From Pseudoxanthomonas sp. SE1 (GTDB lineage Bacteria; Pseudomonadota; Gammaproteobacteria; Xanthomonadales; Xanthomonadaceae), in the NCBI RefSeq assembly GCF_029542205.1, contig NZ_CP113783.1, positions 3,277,001 through 3,341,000 of the forward strand: a stretch of 64,000 nt of DNA. The letters are read 5' to 3'. Of this stretch, positions 50,389-60,372 are shown piece after piece (positions within the stretch are counted from its first letter, which is position 1; the number at the start of each line of letters is the position of its first letter). The position numbers and the translations under genes are program-made. A model generated the notes under the pieces. The model saw only the letters and a list, made by a program, of their open reading frames with translations. It searched no databases and was not told where the DNA came from.

Positions 50389-50691
50389 TCATGGAAATTC
50401 CATTGCGTATCCCGCCTCGCGTTGCGCACGTAGTGCCCATACATGCACGACATCGGTCAGCGGCTGATAGGTGTACAGCACCACGTAGCCGCGCGAGTCG
50501 CGGCCGATCACCAGTTCCCGCCACGGGCCCTGGTACGGGCGGCCGATCAGGGGATTGTCCGCAAGGGCGTCGATGCCAAGGTAGATCGCGGAAAAGCGCG
50601 CCTCGAAGCCGGATACTTCATGTTCTCGCAGATGTTCGATGATGCGGGCGGCATCGTCGGCGATCCGGTCGGACAGGATGATCCGCGCCAC
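50389..50691 (-). CDS. RelE/ParE-family toxin
   Basis: A 100-residue protein with the ParE/RelE fold pattern: an N-terminal helical part with SGFEARFSAIYLGIDALADNPLIGRPY, then WRELVIGRDSRGYVVLYTYQPLTDVVHVWALRAQREAGY, where a central basic strand and the C-terminal VWALRAQRE are typical. Family members poison gyrase (ParE) or cleave mRNA (RelE). The sequence is closer to ParE, but the target is not certain. It follows the antitoxin gene by three bases. Confidence 0.9.
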   Translation of the reverse strand: MARIILSDRIADDAARIIEHLREHEVSGFEARFSAIYLGIDALADNPLIGRPYQGPWRELVIGRDSRGYVVLYTYQPLTDVVHVWALRAQREAGYAMEFP

Positions 50692-50694
50692 GGT

Positions 50695-50979
50695 TCAGCG
50701 ACCCTCCTTCCTCGCCACGGGACGCGGCGGGTTCTCGCCCTTCGCCATCCGGACCATGTAGTCGCGCATCTCGTCCCAAGGCACGGACAGGCCGGACTGA
50801 TCGAAGTCCTCCTTGCGTCGCAGCGCCTCGGCGAAGAACGCATCGCGGCGTTCCTGCGCCTCGGTCTTTTCGGCAATGGCTTCGAGGATGAAGCTGTGCG
50901 TGGTGGCGCCGCTGCGCTGGGCGGCCCGGGCGACGCGCGCCTTGAGTTCCTCGGGCAGACGGATCGTGGTCGTGGACAT
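50695..50979 (-). CDS. Ribbon-helix-helix (CopG-type) antitoxin
   Basis: A 94-residue protein. The N-terminal MSTTTIRLPEELKARVARAA, followed by a helix with SFILEAIAEKTEAQERRD, is a ribbon-helix-helix DNA-binding domain. The C-terminal ~45 residues (Arg/Glu-rich, including GLSVPWDEMRDYM) probably wrap the toxin. It is expected to neutralise the downstream ParE-type toxin and repress the operon through the inverted repeat at 51006-51033. Confidence 0.9.
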   Translation of the reverse strand: MSTTTIRLPEELKARVARAAQRSGATTHSFILEAIAEKTEAQERRDAFFAEALRRKEDFDQSGLSVPWDEMRDYMVRMAKGENPPRPVARKEGR

Positions 50980-51005
50980 GGCTCGACTCCGCTGGACGGA
51001 TGAAG

Positions 51006-51033
51006 CGAATGTAGCACAATAGAGCTACATTCG
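51006..51033 (-). promoter_or_regulatory. Antitoxin operator upstream of the toxin-antitoxin operon
   Basis: CGAATGTAGC and its exact complement GCTACATTCG are separated by eight bases, 26 bases before the antitoxin start. A perfect 10-bp inverted repeat at this position is typical of operators bound by ribbon-helix-helix antitoxins in autoregulation. The AT-rich spacer may include the promoter's -10 region. Confidence 0.8.
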
Positions 51034-51044
51034 ACCCACTCATA

Positions 51045-51068
51045 AAGAAAGCCGCCCGAAGGCGGCTT
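51045..51068 (-). terminator. Terminator after sucD
   Basis: On the minus strand AAGCCGCC-TTCG-GGCGGCTT, with an unusually stable TTCG tetraloop, is followed by TCTTTATG. It lies 25 bases beyond the sucD stop codon. Confidence 0.9.
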
Positions 51069-51093
51069 CCTGCGTGACACGCAACGGCGAGGC

Positions 51094-51969
51094 TTACTTC
51101 ACCAGCTTCGCGATCGCCGCGCCCAGGTCACCCGGCGAGCGGACGGTGACGACGCCGGCGGCTTCCATCGCCGCGAACTTGCCCTCCGCCGTGCCCTTGC
51201 CGCCCGACGCGATCGCACCGGCGTGGCCCATGCGCTTGCCGGCCGGGGCCGAGGCGCCGGCGATGAAGCCGACGACCGGCTTCTTCACGTACTGCCTGAT
51301 GTACTCGGCGCCGGCTTCCTCGGCGTCGCCGCCGATCTCGCCGACCATGATGATGCCTTCGGTCTGCGGGTCTTCGTTGAACAGCTTCAGGCAGTCGACG
51401 AAGTTCAGGCCGTTGATCGGGTCGCCGCCGATGCCGATGCAGGTCGACTGGCCCAGGCCTACTTCGGTGGTCTGCTTGACCGCTTCATAGGTCAGCGTGC
51501 CGGAGCGCGACACGATGCCGATCTTGCCCGGCTTGTGGATGTGGCCCGGCATGATGCCGATCTTGCACTCGCCCGGGGTGATCACGCCGGGGCAGTTCGG
51601 CCCGATCAGCACGGTGTCCGGGTGCGAGCCCTTCAGCACGTTGTCCACGCGCAGCATGTCCAGCACCGGGATGCCCTCGGTGATGCAGACGATCACCTTG
51701 ATGCCGGCCGCGGCCGCTTCGAGGATGGCGTCGGCCGCGAACGGCGGCGGGACGTAGATGACGGATGCATCGGCGCCGGTGTTCTTGACGGCATCGGCGA
51801 CGGTGTCGAATACCGGCAGGTCGATGTGGGTGGTGCCGCCCTTGCCCGGGGTGACGCCGCCGACGACCTGGGTGCCGTACTCGATCATCTGGGTCGCGTG
51901 GAAGGTGCCCTGCTGGCCGGTGAAGCCCTGCACGATCACCTTGGTGTTCTTGTTGATCAGAACGCTCAT
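51094..51969 (-). CDS. sucD: Succinate--CoA ligase subunit alpha
   Basis: A 291-residue subunit of succinyl-CoA synthetase, the TCA-cycle step that makes ATP or GTP. The CoA-binding N-terminus is [21 protein letters not shown], and the phosphorylated histidine is in [35 protein letters not shown] is the standard loop. Length and order (sucC then sucD) are canonical. A 96-base gap with a REP pair separates it from sucC. Confidence 0.97.
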   Translation of the reverse strand: MSVLINKNTKVIVQGFTGQQGTFHATQMIEYGTQVVGGVTPGKGGTTHIDLPVFDTVADAVKNTGADASVIYVPPPFAADAILEAAAAGIKVIVCITEGIPVLDMLRVDNVLKGSHPDTVLIGPNCPGVITPGECKIGIMPGHIHKPGKIGIVSRSGTLTYEAVKQTTEVGLGQSTCIGIGGDPINGLNFVDCLKLFNEDPQTEGIIMVGEIGGDAEEAGAEYIRQYVKKPVVGFIAGASAPAGKRMGHAGAIASGGKGTAEGKFAAMEAAGVVTVRSPGDLGAAIAKLVK

Positions 51970-51984
51970 GGAATCTGTCTTCCT

Positions 51985-52052
51985 GTAGGGCGGGCCCTGG
52001 CCCGCCGTCTTGATGTCGGGATCGGTCGATGGCGGGCCTGGGCCCGCCCTGC
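51985..52052. repeat. GTAGGGCGGGC inverted repeat pair between sucC and sucD
   Basis: GTAGGGCGGGCCCTGGCCCG (from 51985) and the near-inverse ending GGCCCGCCCTGC (52031-52052) face each other inside the sucCD operon. They would form strong hairpins in the mRNA between the two coding regions. The type matches the pair at 38444-38507. Confidence 0.88.
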
Positions 52053-52065
52053 GACACGCGTGGGA

Positions 52066-53235
52066 TCAGGCAGCGGCCTTGACCGCTTCAACGACTTTCT
52101 TGGCGCCGTCGTTGATGTTGTCGGCCGGGATGATGGCCATGCCGCTGTCGCGCAGCAGCTGCTTGCCTTCTTCCACGTTGGTGCCTTCCAGGCGCACGAC
52201 CACCGGCACCTTGACGCCCACTTCCTTCACCGCGGCGATGATGCCCTCGGCGATCATGTCACAGCGGACGATGCCGCCGAAGATGTTGACGAAGATGCCT
52301 TCGACCTTGTCCGACGACAGGATCAGCTTGAACGCCTCGATCACGCGCTGCTTGTTGGCACCGCCGCCCACGTCGAGGAAGTTCGCCGGCTCGCCGCCGT
52401 TGAGCTTGATGACGTCCATGGTGGCCATGGCCAGGCCCGCACCGTTGACCATGCAGCCGATGTTGCCGTCCATGGTCACGTAGTTGATGTCCATCTCCGA
52501 GGCCAGCACTTCGGTCTCGTCTTCCTGGCTCTTGTCGCGCATCGCGACCAGGTCCTTGTGGCGGAAGGCGGCGTTGTCGTCGCTATTGAACTTGCCGTCC
52601 AGCGCGTACAGGTTGCCGTCGTCCAGGATCGCCAGCGGGTTGATCTCGACCAGCGCCAGGTCCTTCTCGTTGAAGATGCGGTACAGGTTGACCATGATGT
52701 TGGCGAACTGGCCCGCCTGCTTGGCGGTCAGGCCCATCTTGAAGCCGAACTCACGGCCCTGGTACGGCTGCACGCCTTCGACGAAGTCGACGTTGAGGCT
52801 GTGGATCTTGTCCGGCGTCTCGGCCGCGACCTGCTCGATTTCCACGCCGCCCTCGGACGAGGCGATGTAGGTGATGGTGCGGGTGCCGCGGTCGACCAGC
52901 ACCGACAGGTACAGCTCCTTGACGATCTCGCCGGCGGTGGTCACCAGCACCAGGTTGACCGGCAGCTCGACGCCGGCGGTCTGGTAGGTGGCCATCTTGG
53001 TGCCCAGCATCTTGCCGGCGGCCGCCTTCACGTCATCGACGGTCTTGCAGAACTTGACGCCGCCGGCCTTGCCGCGACCGCCCGCGTGGATCTGGGCCTT
53101 GACCATCCAGGGACCGTTGCCGAGGGACTGGGCGGCAGCCACTGCTTCGTCCGCCGTGGAGGCGACTTTGCCGGCCGGGACCGGGATGCCGTACTCGGCC
53201 AGCAGCTGCTTGGCCTGATATTCGTGGAAATTCAT
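52066..53235 (-). CDS. sucC: Succinate--CoA ligase subunit beta
   Basis: A 389-residue ATP-grasp subunit. The start [20 protein letters not shown] is canonical. ATP-grasp features include [39 protein letters not shown] and the C-terminal [25 protein letters not shown]. It partners SucD to convert succinyl-CoA to succinate. It diverges from pilS across a 212-base gap in which no convincing promoter was recognised. Confidence 0.97.
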   Translation of the reverse strand: MNFHEYQAKQLLAEYGIPVPAGKVASTADEAVAAAQSLGNGPWMVKAQIHAGGRGKAGGVKFCKTVDDVKAAAGKMLGTKMATYQTAGVELPVNLVLVTTAGEIVKELYLSVLVDRGTRTITYIASSEGGVEIEQVAAETPDKIHSLNVDFVEGVQPYQGREFGFKMGLTAKQAGQFANIMVNLYRIFNEKDLALVEINPLAILDDGNLYALDGKFNSDDNAAFRHKDLVAMRDKSQEDETEVLASEMDINYVTMDGNIGCMVNGAGLAMATMDVIKLNGGEPANFLDVGGGANKQRVIEAFKLILSSDKVEGIFVNIFGGIVRCDMIAEGIIAAVKEVGVKVPVVVRLEGTNVEEGKQLLRDSGMAIIPADNINDGAKKVVEAVKAAA

Positions 53236-53447
53236 GCGTCACCGTGGGTAGGGAACAGAAGACATCGCCCACGGCCGGGGCCACGGGGGCGGCGGCGCGG
53301 GCGAGCCCCCTATTGTCGCCGACCGGGCCGGATGGCGCAAAACCCGGCACCTAAGCCTTTGGTGGAACAGGCGGGAACAGGGTTCCGACGCGCAGCCCGG
53401 GGCCGGCCTGCCTATACTGGCCGCCTCGTCACGGGGAAGTACGAGTC

Positions 53448-55070
53448 TTGCGTCAGGCCCAGTCGCTCCTGTCCCGCATCGAATCGGTACCGCGCCGCGA
53501 GCTGTACTTCTTCGCGCTGTACCGCGTGCTGGAAGCCGGCATCCTGGCCGCACTGATGTTCAGTCCGTTGGGCGACCTGCTCGGCGAGCCCCGCCATGGA
53601 GACCTCGGCACGGCGGTGGCCGTCGGCTACCTGGTGCTGGCGCTGGTGCTGTTCTTCGTCGGCCGCAGTGTGCACTGGCTGGTGTGGATCGTGTTCATCA
53701 GCGTCTGCCTGGACGTGCTTGTCGCCGCGCTGATCACCCACGCCCTGCCCGGCGCCACCGCCGGCGTGGCGATGATGCTGCTGTTCAACGTGTCCGCGGC
53801 GGCCCTGCTGCTGCCGTCCACCCGGATGGCGCTGGTGGTGGCGCTGATCGCCATTGCCGCGCTGTTCGGCGAGTACTTCTTCACCTTCTTCCACGACCAG
53901 AACAGCAGCCGCTCGCTGGCCGAAGTCATCATGTTCGCGGTCAGTTACCTGGCCCTGGCCTACCTCGCCCACCAGGCCGGGCAGAAGGCGCGCATCAGCC
54001 AGGCGCTGGCCGAGAAGCGCGGCGAGGAAGTCGCCAACCTGTTCGAAGTCAACGAGCTGATCATCCGCCGCATGCGCACCGGCGTGCTGGTGGTGGACGC
54101 CGACAACCACATCAAGCTGTCCAACGAGGCCGCCAGCCTGCTGCTCGGCGACGGTGGCGACGGCAAGGGCGTCGACGGCAAGGGGGTGTCGCTGCTGCAC
54201 GCGGCGCCCGAACTCGCCCGCCGCCTGCAGCGCTGGCGCAATGGCTGGCAGACCGACGAGACCCCGATGCAGTTCTCGCCCGACCAGCCGGAAGTGCAGC
54301 CCCGCTTCGCCCGCCTGCTGGCCGACAGCGACACCTCGTTGATCTTCCTGGACGACGCCACGGTGGTCTCGCGCCGGGCCGAATCCCTGACCCTGGCCGC
54401 ACTCGGCCGTTTTTCGGCCAGCCTGGCGCACGAGATCCGCAACCCGCTGGCCGCGATCAACTACGCCGTGCAGCTGCTGGAGGAATCCCAGCAGGTCAGC
54501 GATGGCGACCGCCGGCTGCTGCAGATCATCCACCAGCAGTGCCAGCGCACCAACGGCATCGTCGAGAGCGTGCTGGGACTGGCCCGCCGGGAACGCGCCA
54601 CGCCCGAACACGTGGACCTCAACACCTTCGCCCGGCGCTTCGTGGACGAATACCAGCAGACGCTCTCCATCGAGACCGACACGCTGGAAACCATCATCGG
54701 CGCCAAGCCGGTGCCTGCGCTGGTCGATTCGCGCCACCTGCAGCAGGTGGTCACGGTGCTGGTGCAGAACGCGCTGAACTACGGGCGCCTGCCGGGCGAA
54801 TCGGCGCGTGTCCGCATACGCGTATTCAATGCCGAGGGGCGCCCGACCATCGACGTGATGGACCGCGGCCCCGGCATCCCCGAGGCCGTGGCCGCGCAAC
54901 TGTTCCGGCCCTTCTTCACCACCTCCGAGCACGGCACCGGCCTTGGGCTCTACATCGCCCGCGAGCTGTGCCGGGCCAACCAGGCCACGATCGAATACGT
55001 CCCGGTACCGGGCGGCGGCGCCTGTTTCCGCATCATCCTGCCCGGCCCGCACGCCCTGCTGCCGGCGTAG
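53448..55070 (+). CDS. pilS: Type IV pilus sensor histidine kinase PilS
   Basis: A 540-residue inner-membrane kinase that senses pilin levels and phosphorylates PilR. Six membrane helices occupy residues about 20-180. Then come a PAS-like linker domain (ANLFEVNELIIRRMRTGVLVVDADNH), the H-box ASLAHEIRNPLAAINY with the phosphorylated His, and the ATPase domain (VLVQNALNYGR, DRGPGIP, TGLGLYIARELC). The start is TTG at 53448 with a good GGGGAAG ribosome site 8 bases upstream; no ATG gives the full first helix. pilR begins 231 bases later, an unusually wide gap for this pair. Confidence 0.93.
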   Translation: MRQAQSLLSRIESVPRRELYFFALYRVLEAGILAALMFSPLGDLLGEPRHGDLGTAVAVGYLVLALVLFFVGRSVHWLVWIVFISVCLDVLVAALITHALPGATAGVAMMLLFNVSAAALLLPSTRMALVVALIAIAALFGEYFFTFFHDQNSSRSLAEVIMFAVSYLALAYLAHQAGQKARISQALAEKRGEEVANLFEVNELIIRRMRTGVLVVDADNHIKLSNEAASLLLGDGGDGKGVDGKGVSLLHAAPELARRLQRWRNGWQTDETPMQFSPDQPEVQPRFARLLADSDTSLIFLDDATVVSRRAESLTLAALGRFSASLAHEIRNPLAAINYAVQLLEESQQVSDGDRRLLQIIHQQCQRTNGIVESVLGLARRERATPEHVDLNTFARRFVDEYQQTLSIETDTLETIIGAKPVPALVDSRHLQQVVTVLVQNALNYGRLPGESARVRIRVFNAEGRPTIDVMDRGPGIPEAVAAQLFRPFFTTSEHGTGLGLYIARELCRANQATIEYVPVPGGGACFRIILPGPHALLPA

Positions 55071-55301
55071 GCCCGACGGGCAACGCCGCCAGAAACCGTG
55101 CACCACCACTCATGCTCCAGCGGGCTGCAGGGCCAAGATGCATCCGGAGGCTCACGCAAGGACGCATCACGCCCTGGCCTGCTGCTCCGGGAAGGCTCCC
55201 GGACGCAGCGCGCGCATGCCACGCCACGATCACGGACCGTTGCCTACCATGATTCACATTCAGCCGGTACACTGCCCGCACAGGGGCAATAGGGGGGATG
55301 C
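55071..55301 (+). other. Gap between pilS and pilR without a gene
   Basis: This 231-base stretch shows no plausible gene or strong hairpin. A -10-like TACACT (55268-55273) lies 28 bases before pilR, with no -35 at correct spacing. A ribosome site AGGGGGGA precedes the pilR ATG. pilR may therefore have its own weak promoter. Confidence 0.5.
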
Positions 55302-56706
55302 ATGAATCAAAGCCGTAGCGCCCTGATCGTCGACGACGAGCGCGACATCCGCGAACTGCTGACGCTGACGCTGGGCCGCATGGGCCTGCGCATCGATACC
55401 GCCGCCAATGTAGGTGAAGCCCGCGAGCTGCTGGCCCGCAACACCTACGACCTCTGCTTCACCGACATGCGCCTGCCCGACGGCAACGGCATCGACCTGG
55501 TCGGCGAGATCTCCCGCAACTATCCCAATACGCCGGTCGCCATGATCACGGCGTTCGGCAACATCGAGCTGGCGGTGGAAGCCCTGAAGGCCGGCGCCTT
55601 CGACTTCGTCAGCAAGCCCGTGGACCTCGCCGTCCTGCGCGGGCTGGTCAAGCACGCGCTGGAACTGAACAACACCGACCGCGCCCCCCCCCCCCCCCGC
55701 CCCCCCGCCCGAACAGGCCAGCCGCCTGCTGGGTACGTCGGCGGCAATGGATGCGTTGCGCGAGACCATCGGCAAGGTGGCGCGCAGCCAGGCGCCGGTC
55801 TACATCATGGGCGAGTCCGGTACCGGCAAGGAGCTGGTGGCCCGCACCATCCATGAGCAGGGCGCCCGCGCGGCCGGCCCGTTCATTCCGGTCAACTGTG
55901 GCGCGATTCCCGCCGAGCTGATGGAAAGCGAGTTCTTCGGCCACAAGAAGGGCAGCTTCACCGGCGCGCACGCCGACAAGCAGGGCCTGTTCCAGGCCGC
56001 CAGTGGCGGCACGCTGTTCCTGGATGAGGTGGCCGAGCTGCCACTGCCCATGCAGGTCAAGCTGCTGCGGGCCATCCAGGAAAAAGCGGTACGCCCGGTG
56101 GGTGCGTCCGGCGAAGCGCAGGTGGACGTGCGCATCCTGTCGGCCACCCACAAGGATCTTGGCGAGCTGGCCGCCGATGGCCGCTTCCGCCATGACCTGT
56201 ACTACCGCATCAACGTGATCGAACTGCGGGTGCCGCCGCTGCGCGAGCGCACCGGCGACCTGGCCCAGCTGACCAGCGCCGTGCTGGAACGCCTGGCCGC
56301 CCAGCACGGCCGCATGGCGCCATCGGTGTCGCCGGAGGCGATGGAAGCGCTGGGCCGTTATCCGTTCCCGGGCAACGTGCGCGAACTGGAGAACATCCTG
56401 GAGCGCGCGCTGGCCATGTCCGAAGGCCACAGCATCGAGATCGACGACCTGTATCTGCCGCAGGCGCCCGCCGGCAAGAAGTTCGGTGGCGATTTCAGCC
56501 CGGGGGAAGTGATCCGCGATGTTCCGGGCGCGGTGGACGTGGACCCTGCTGCCGGCGCCCTGCCCGACTACATCGAGCAACTGGAGCGCGCGGCGATCCA
56601 GAAGGCGCTGGAAGAGAACCGCTGGAACAAGACCAAGGCCGCCGCCCAGCTGGGCATCACCTTCCGGGCGCTGCGTTACAAGCTGAAGAAGCTGGGGATG
56701 GAGTAG
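55302..56706 (+). pseudogene. pilR: Type IV pilus sigma-54 response regulator PilR, frameshifted at a poly-C tract
   Basis: As sequenced, the gene is split into two frames. Frame one (55302-55856) encodes the receiver domain (phosphoacceptor Asp55 in LCFTDMRLPDG, Lys in FVSKPVDL), then reads through the C tract into nonsense and stops. The +1 frame from about 55699 encodes [12 protein letters not shown], the sigma-54 AAA+ domain (GESGTGKE, the sigma-54 contact [17 protein letters not shown]) and the Fis-type helix-turn-helix ([20 protein letters not shown]). Removing one C from the 15-C run restores one 467-residue PilR. The out-of-frame allele would make an inactive receiver-only protein. 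It may be phase-variable, truly broken or a sequencing error. Confidence 0.88.
55684..55710 (+). repeat. Poly-C tract in the pilR interdomain linker
   Basis: Fifteen consecutive C (55684-55698), then G, seven C, G and three C. The tract encodes the proline-rich hinge between receiver and AAA+ domain. With 15 C the downstream frame is wrong; with 14 (or 11 or 17) it would be open. Confidence 0.97.
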
Positions 56707-57149
56707 GCCCGGGCGCGCATGCGCGCTGCGCAGCCCGCGGAGACACCTTATATGTGCGTCCCGCGCAAACGTGCTCCGCATCCCACAGTGACCCGGGTGA
56801 CCTGCTGCGTCACTTTCTGACACAGACAGTCACCTCGCCATGCGAGCGTCACTGGATTGACGCGTGTCGCTACGCGGGGCCGATGTCGCAATCTGTGAAC
56901 TCCGCCGGCATTGGCCACGATTCCCGATACACAACGGCCGGGAATGATGCGATAGTCCCGCCCGACTTCGGCGTCAGGGTTTCCTTCCGGGGAAGTGTGG
57001 GGGAATCGCTGGGGGTATCAGAAGTTGGCACGCAACCTGCTCTACATCCTGTGCACGCGTCGTAACGTTGTACGCGGCGCCCACGGTCCATGTAGGGACA
57101 CGGGGCTTGTGTCCCTAACCATCAAGCCAATCCTGAAAGGGGAAACACC
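56707..57149 (+). other. 443-base control region upstream of the first pilin gene
   Basis: No gene is seen. The region holds a sigma-54 promoter (57026-57041). Upstream are TGTC motifs of the kind bound by PilR in Pseudomonas: GTGTC at 56864-56868 and TGTC at 56884-56887, about 140-160 bases before the promoter, and on the opposite strand two TGTC boxes around 56819-56828. These suit an enhancer region. The 5' untranslated leader would be about 100 bases. Confidence 0.6.
57026..57041 (+). promoter_or_regulatory. Sigma-54 promoter of the first pilin gene
   Basis: TGGCACG-CAAC-CTGCT matches the -24/-12 consensus TGGCACG-N4-TTGCT with one mismatch. It points at pilA1 with a predicted start near 57052. 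Dependence on PilR is expected from the known regulation of pilin genes. Confidence 0.82.
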
Positions 57150-57527
57150 ATGAAGAAGAACGCCCAGGGCTTCACCCTGATCGAACTGATGATCGTCGTC
57201 GCGATCATCGCCATCCTGGCCGCCATCGCGCTGCCGGCTTACAACAACTACCGCGTGCGCTCGGCTGAAAATGCTTGTGCGGGTGAAGCAAAGGCATGGG
57301 CGAATGCTTGGATCGCCGCCAATCATTCCGAGATGGCACTGCCCAACCCCGCCGCTAGCGCCACCACCGCCTGCGCGTCTGCAACTGGCAGCCACACCGG
57401 TCACACCACCGGCGCAGAAGTTGCCGCCGGCGCGCAGACCGTGTTCGTTCCGAACGAGCCGGGCCGCGCTGCCGCGACGACCACCTGCAGCCTGGAATCG
57501 GGCACCTGCACCACTGCTACCCCGTAA
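57150..57527 (+). CDS. pilA: Type IV major pilin-like protein (first of two)
   Basis: A 125-residue type IVa pilin. The short basic leader MKKNAQG is cut by PilD before Phe8, and Glu5 of the mature protein lies in [27 protein letters not shown]. The C-terminal domain has four cysteines, including a final pair CSLESGTC that can form the disulfide loop. The rest is Ala/Thr-rich ([21 protein letters not shown]). It has its own sigma-54 promoter and a strong terminator, so it is monocistronic. Confidence 0.95.
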   Translation: MKKNAQGFTLIELMIVVAIIAILAAIALPAYNNYRVRSAENACAGEAKAWANAWIAANHSEMALPNPAASATTACASATGSHTGHTTGAEVAAGAQTVFVPNEPGRAAATTTCSLESGTCTTATP

Positions 57528-57587
57528 TTGCTCGACAACAACCGCAGTAGGCGCATGCCGTAGTAACGGTCACCGCTTTCCGCACAA

Positions 57588-57617
57588 CGAACCCCGCCTA
57601 GGCGGGGTTCGTTTTTT
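57588..57617 (+). terminator. Terminator after the first pilin gene
   Basis: CGAACCCCGCC-TA-GGCGGGGTTCG forms an 11-bp stem followed by six T. It separates the transcripts of the two pilin genes. Confidence 0.95.
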
Positions 57618-57624
57618 GCGAAGA

Positions 57625-57663
57625 TGTCAATTCCGTGACCATCAACTTCTTGTCTGCAGGACA
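57625..57663 (+). promoter_or_regulatory. Candidate PilR enhancer boxes before the second pilin
   Basis: TGTC occurs at 57625-57628 and 57651-57654, and its inverse GACA at 57660-57663; the latter two form CTTGTC-TGCAG-GACAAG. They lie 65-100 bases upstream of the sigma-54 promoter, a usual distance for PilR binding. Confidence 0.5.
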
Positions 57664-57726
57664 AGATGTGCGGTAGATCACATAACATCCAGTAGAGGCA
57701 GGCTATTCCTGCCATTTCACTCTGAT

Positions 57727-57742
57727 TGGCGCGCTCCTTGCT
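57727..57742 (+). promoter_or_regulatory. Sigma-54 promoter of the second pilin gene
   Basis: TGGCGCG-CTCC-TTGCT has the invariant GG and GC dinucleotides at the right spacing and one mismatch from the TGGCACG-N4-TTGCT consensus. It lies 41 bases before the start codon, with a predicted start near 57753. Confidence 0.85.
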
Positions 57743-57782
57743 CTAGTGCAACCAGGGGAACTCACGAAAGACAGGGGCTGAC

Positions 57783-58112
57783 ATGAATCGTCGCGCGGAA
57801 GGCTTCACATTGATCGAACTGATGGTCGTCGTCGCGATCATCGGCATTCTCGCCTCCATCGCACTGCCGACATACAACAATTATCGCGTCACTGCTGCCG
57901 AGAATGCCTGCCTTGCAGAAATGAGAAGCTACGCCGGAATGTCCTTCGCAATCCTGCAGAACGACGATGCTGTTGTGCCTGCACCGCGTAGCGCTTGCGA
58001 AAGCGCGGAAGATGCAACGCTGGTAGGCGTGAACATAACCGGCGAGCCCCGCGCCCCCGGCCAACGCGGCGTCGTCTGTGACATGAACAGCGGCAGCTGT
58101 GTGCTGGAGTAA
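57783..58112 (+). CDS. Type IV pilin-like protein (second, shorter)
   Basis: A 109-residue pilin with leader MNRRAEG, cleavage before Phe8 and the hydrophobic helix [27 protein letters not shown]. The C-terminal domain is short (about 70 residues), with cysteines in NACLAE, RSACES and the final pair CDMNSGSC. It is about 15% shorter than the first pilin and more acidic ([19 protein letters not shown]). It has a separate sigma-54 promoter, so the two may be expressed at different levels. It may be an alternative major pilin. Confidence 0.92.
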   Translation: MNRRAEGFTLIELMVVVAIIGILASIALPTYNNYRVTAAENACLAEMRSYAGMSFAILQNDDAVVPAPRSACESAEDATLVGVNITGEPRAPGQRGVVCDMNSGSCVLE

Positions 58113-58117
58113 CGAAG

Positions 58118-58133
58118 TCTGATTGTGATCAGA
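58118..58133. other. Short hairpin after the second pilin gene
   Basis: TCTGAT-TGTG-ATCAGA forms a 6-bp stem five bases after the stop codon. No T-run follows, so termination is doubtful. The rest of the 160-base gap to pilB shows no clear signal. Confidence 0.4.
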
Positions 58134-58272
58134 AGTGAGAGTACGTGAGTGCGCTCTGAGCTTTCCTTGAAGATTATTTCGTTCGTTCGGCCCGAAGCTA
58201 CGCGTTTCCGCATGTGCGCCCAAGTCACAACTACACTACATTCTCGGTACTTGCACTAAGGAATCACGCGTC

Positions 58273-60006
<1,734 letters not shown>

Positions 60007-60064
60007 GGCGGGAGACACTGGCCCCCGCCCCGTATTCCGCACCTGATGTCCCGCTCCCTCGCTT

Positions 60065-60219
60065 TTGTAGGAGCGCCTTCAGGCGCGATGCTTTTCGTTC
60101 GGACCAGACTCGAAGGCGTCTCGCCGAAGCGTCTCCCTACAAATGAGCTGGGCTGGGCTGGCAGCCTTGTCTGTGATGCGCTTCGGGCAAGAGCATCGCG
60201 CCTGAAGGCGCTCCTACAG
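60065..60219. repeat. GTAG-type REP cluster between pilB and pilC
   Basis: TTGTAGGAGCGCCTTCAGGC (from 60065) followed by GCGATGCTTTT; a degenerate inverted unit GGCGTCTCGCCGAAGCGTCT with CCCTACAA (60115-60141); and AGCATCGCGCCTGAAGGCGC with TCCTACAG (60192-60219). The outer units are inverse copies. They fill much of the 366-base gap between pilB and pilC. Confidence 0.88.
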
Positions 60220-60372
60220 ATGCAAGATGGGGTCCCGCCCGGGAGCCGCCCAGCCCCTGCCATATCACCGAAACCCGGCCGCCGTCACAGGCACGGCGCT
60301 TCCCTTGGGCGGATAACCGGCTAACATGGGGCGATGAAGTCCGGATGGGGAAAGCCGGACAGGGGAAATCCG

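Noticed and set aside
55747..56706. A separate sigma-54 activator gene lacking a receiver domain
   Set aside because: It starts with no ribosome site in the middle of the conserved N-terminal AAA+ segment, and the receiver domain lies directly upstream in another frame. One frameshifted pilR explains both parts.
56754..57065. Small protein gene upstream of the first pilin
   Set aside because: The frame covers the sigma-54 promoter and putative PilR sites, lacks a ribosome site, and its product has no recognisable features.
58188..58272. Sigma-54 promoter before pilB
   Set aside because: A GG...TTGC pair was seen near 58246-58256, but the spacing between GG and GC is wrong for -24/-12.
60065..60219. 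CRISPR array between pilB and pilC
   Set aside because: The repeats are inverted and palindromic, only three units, with no regular spacers and no cas genes; they are REPs.
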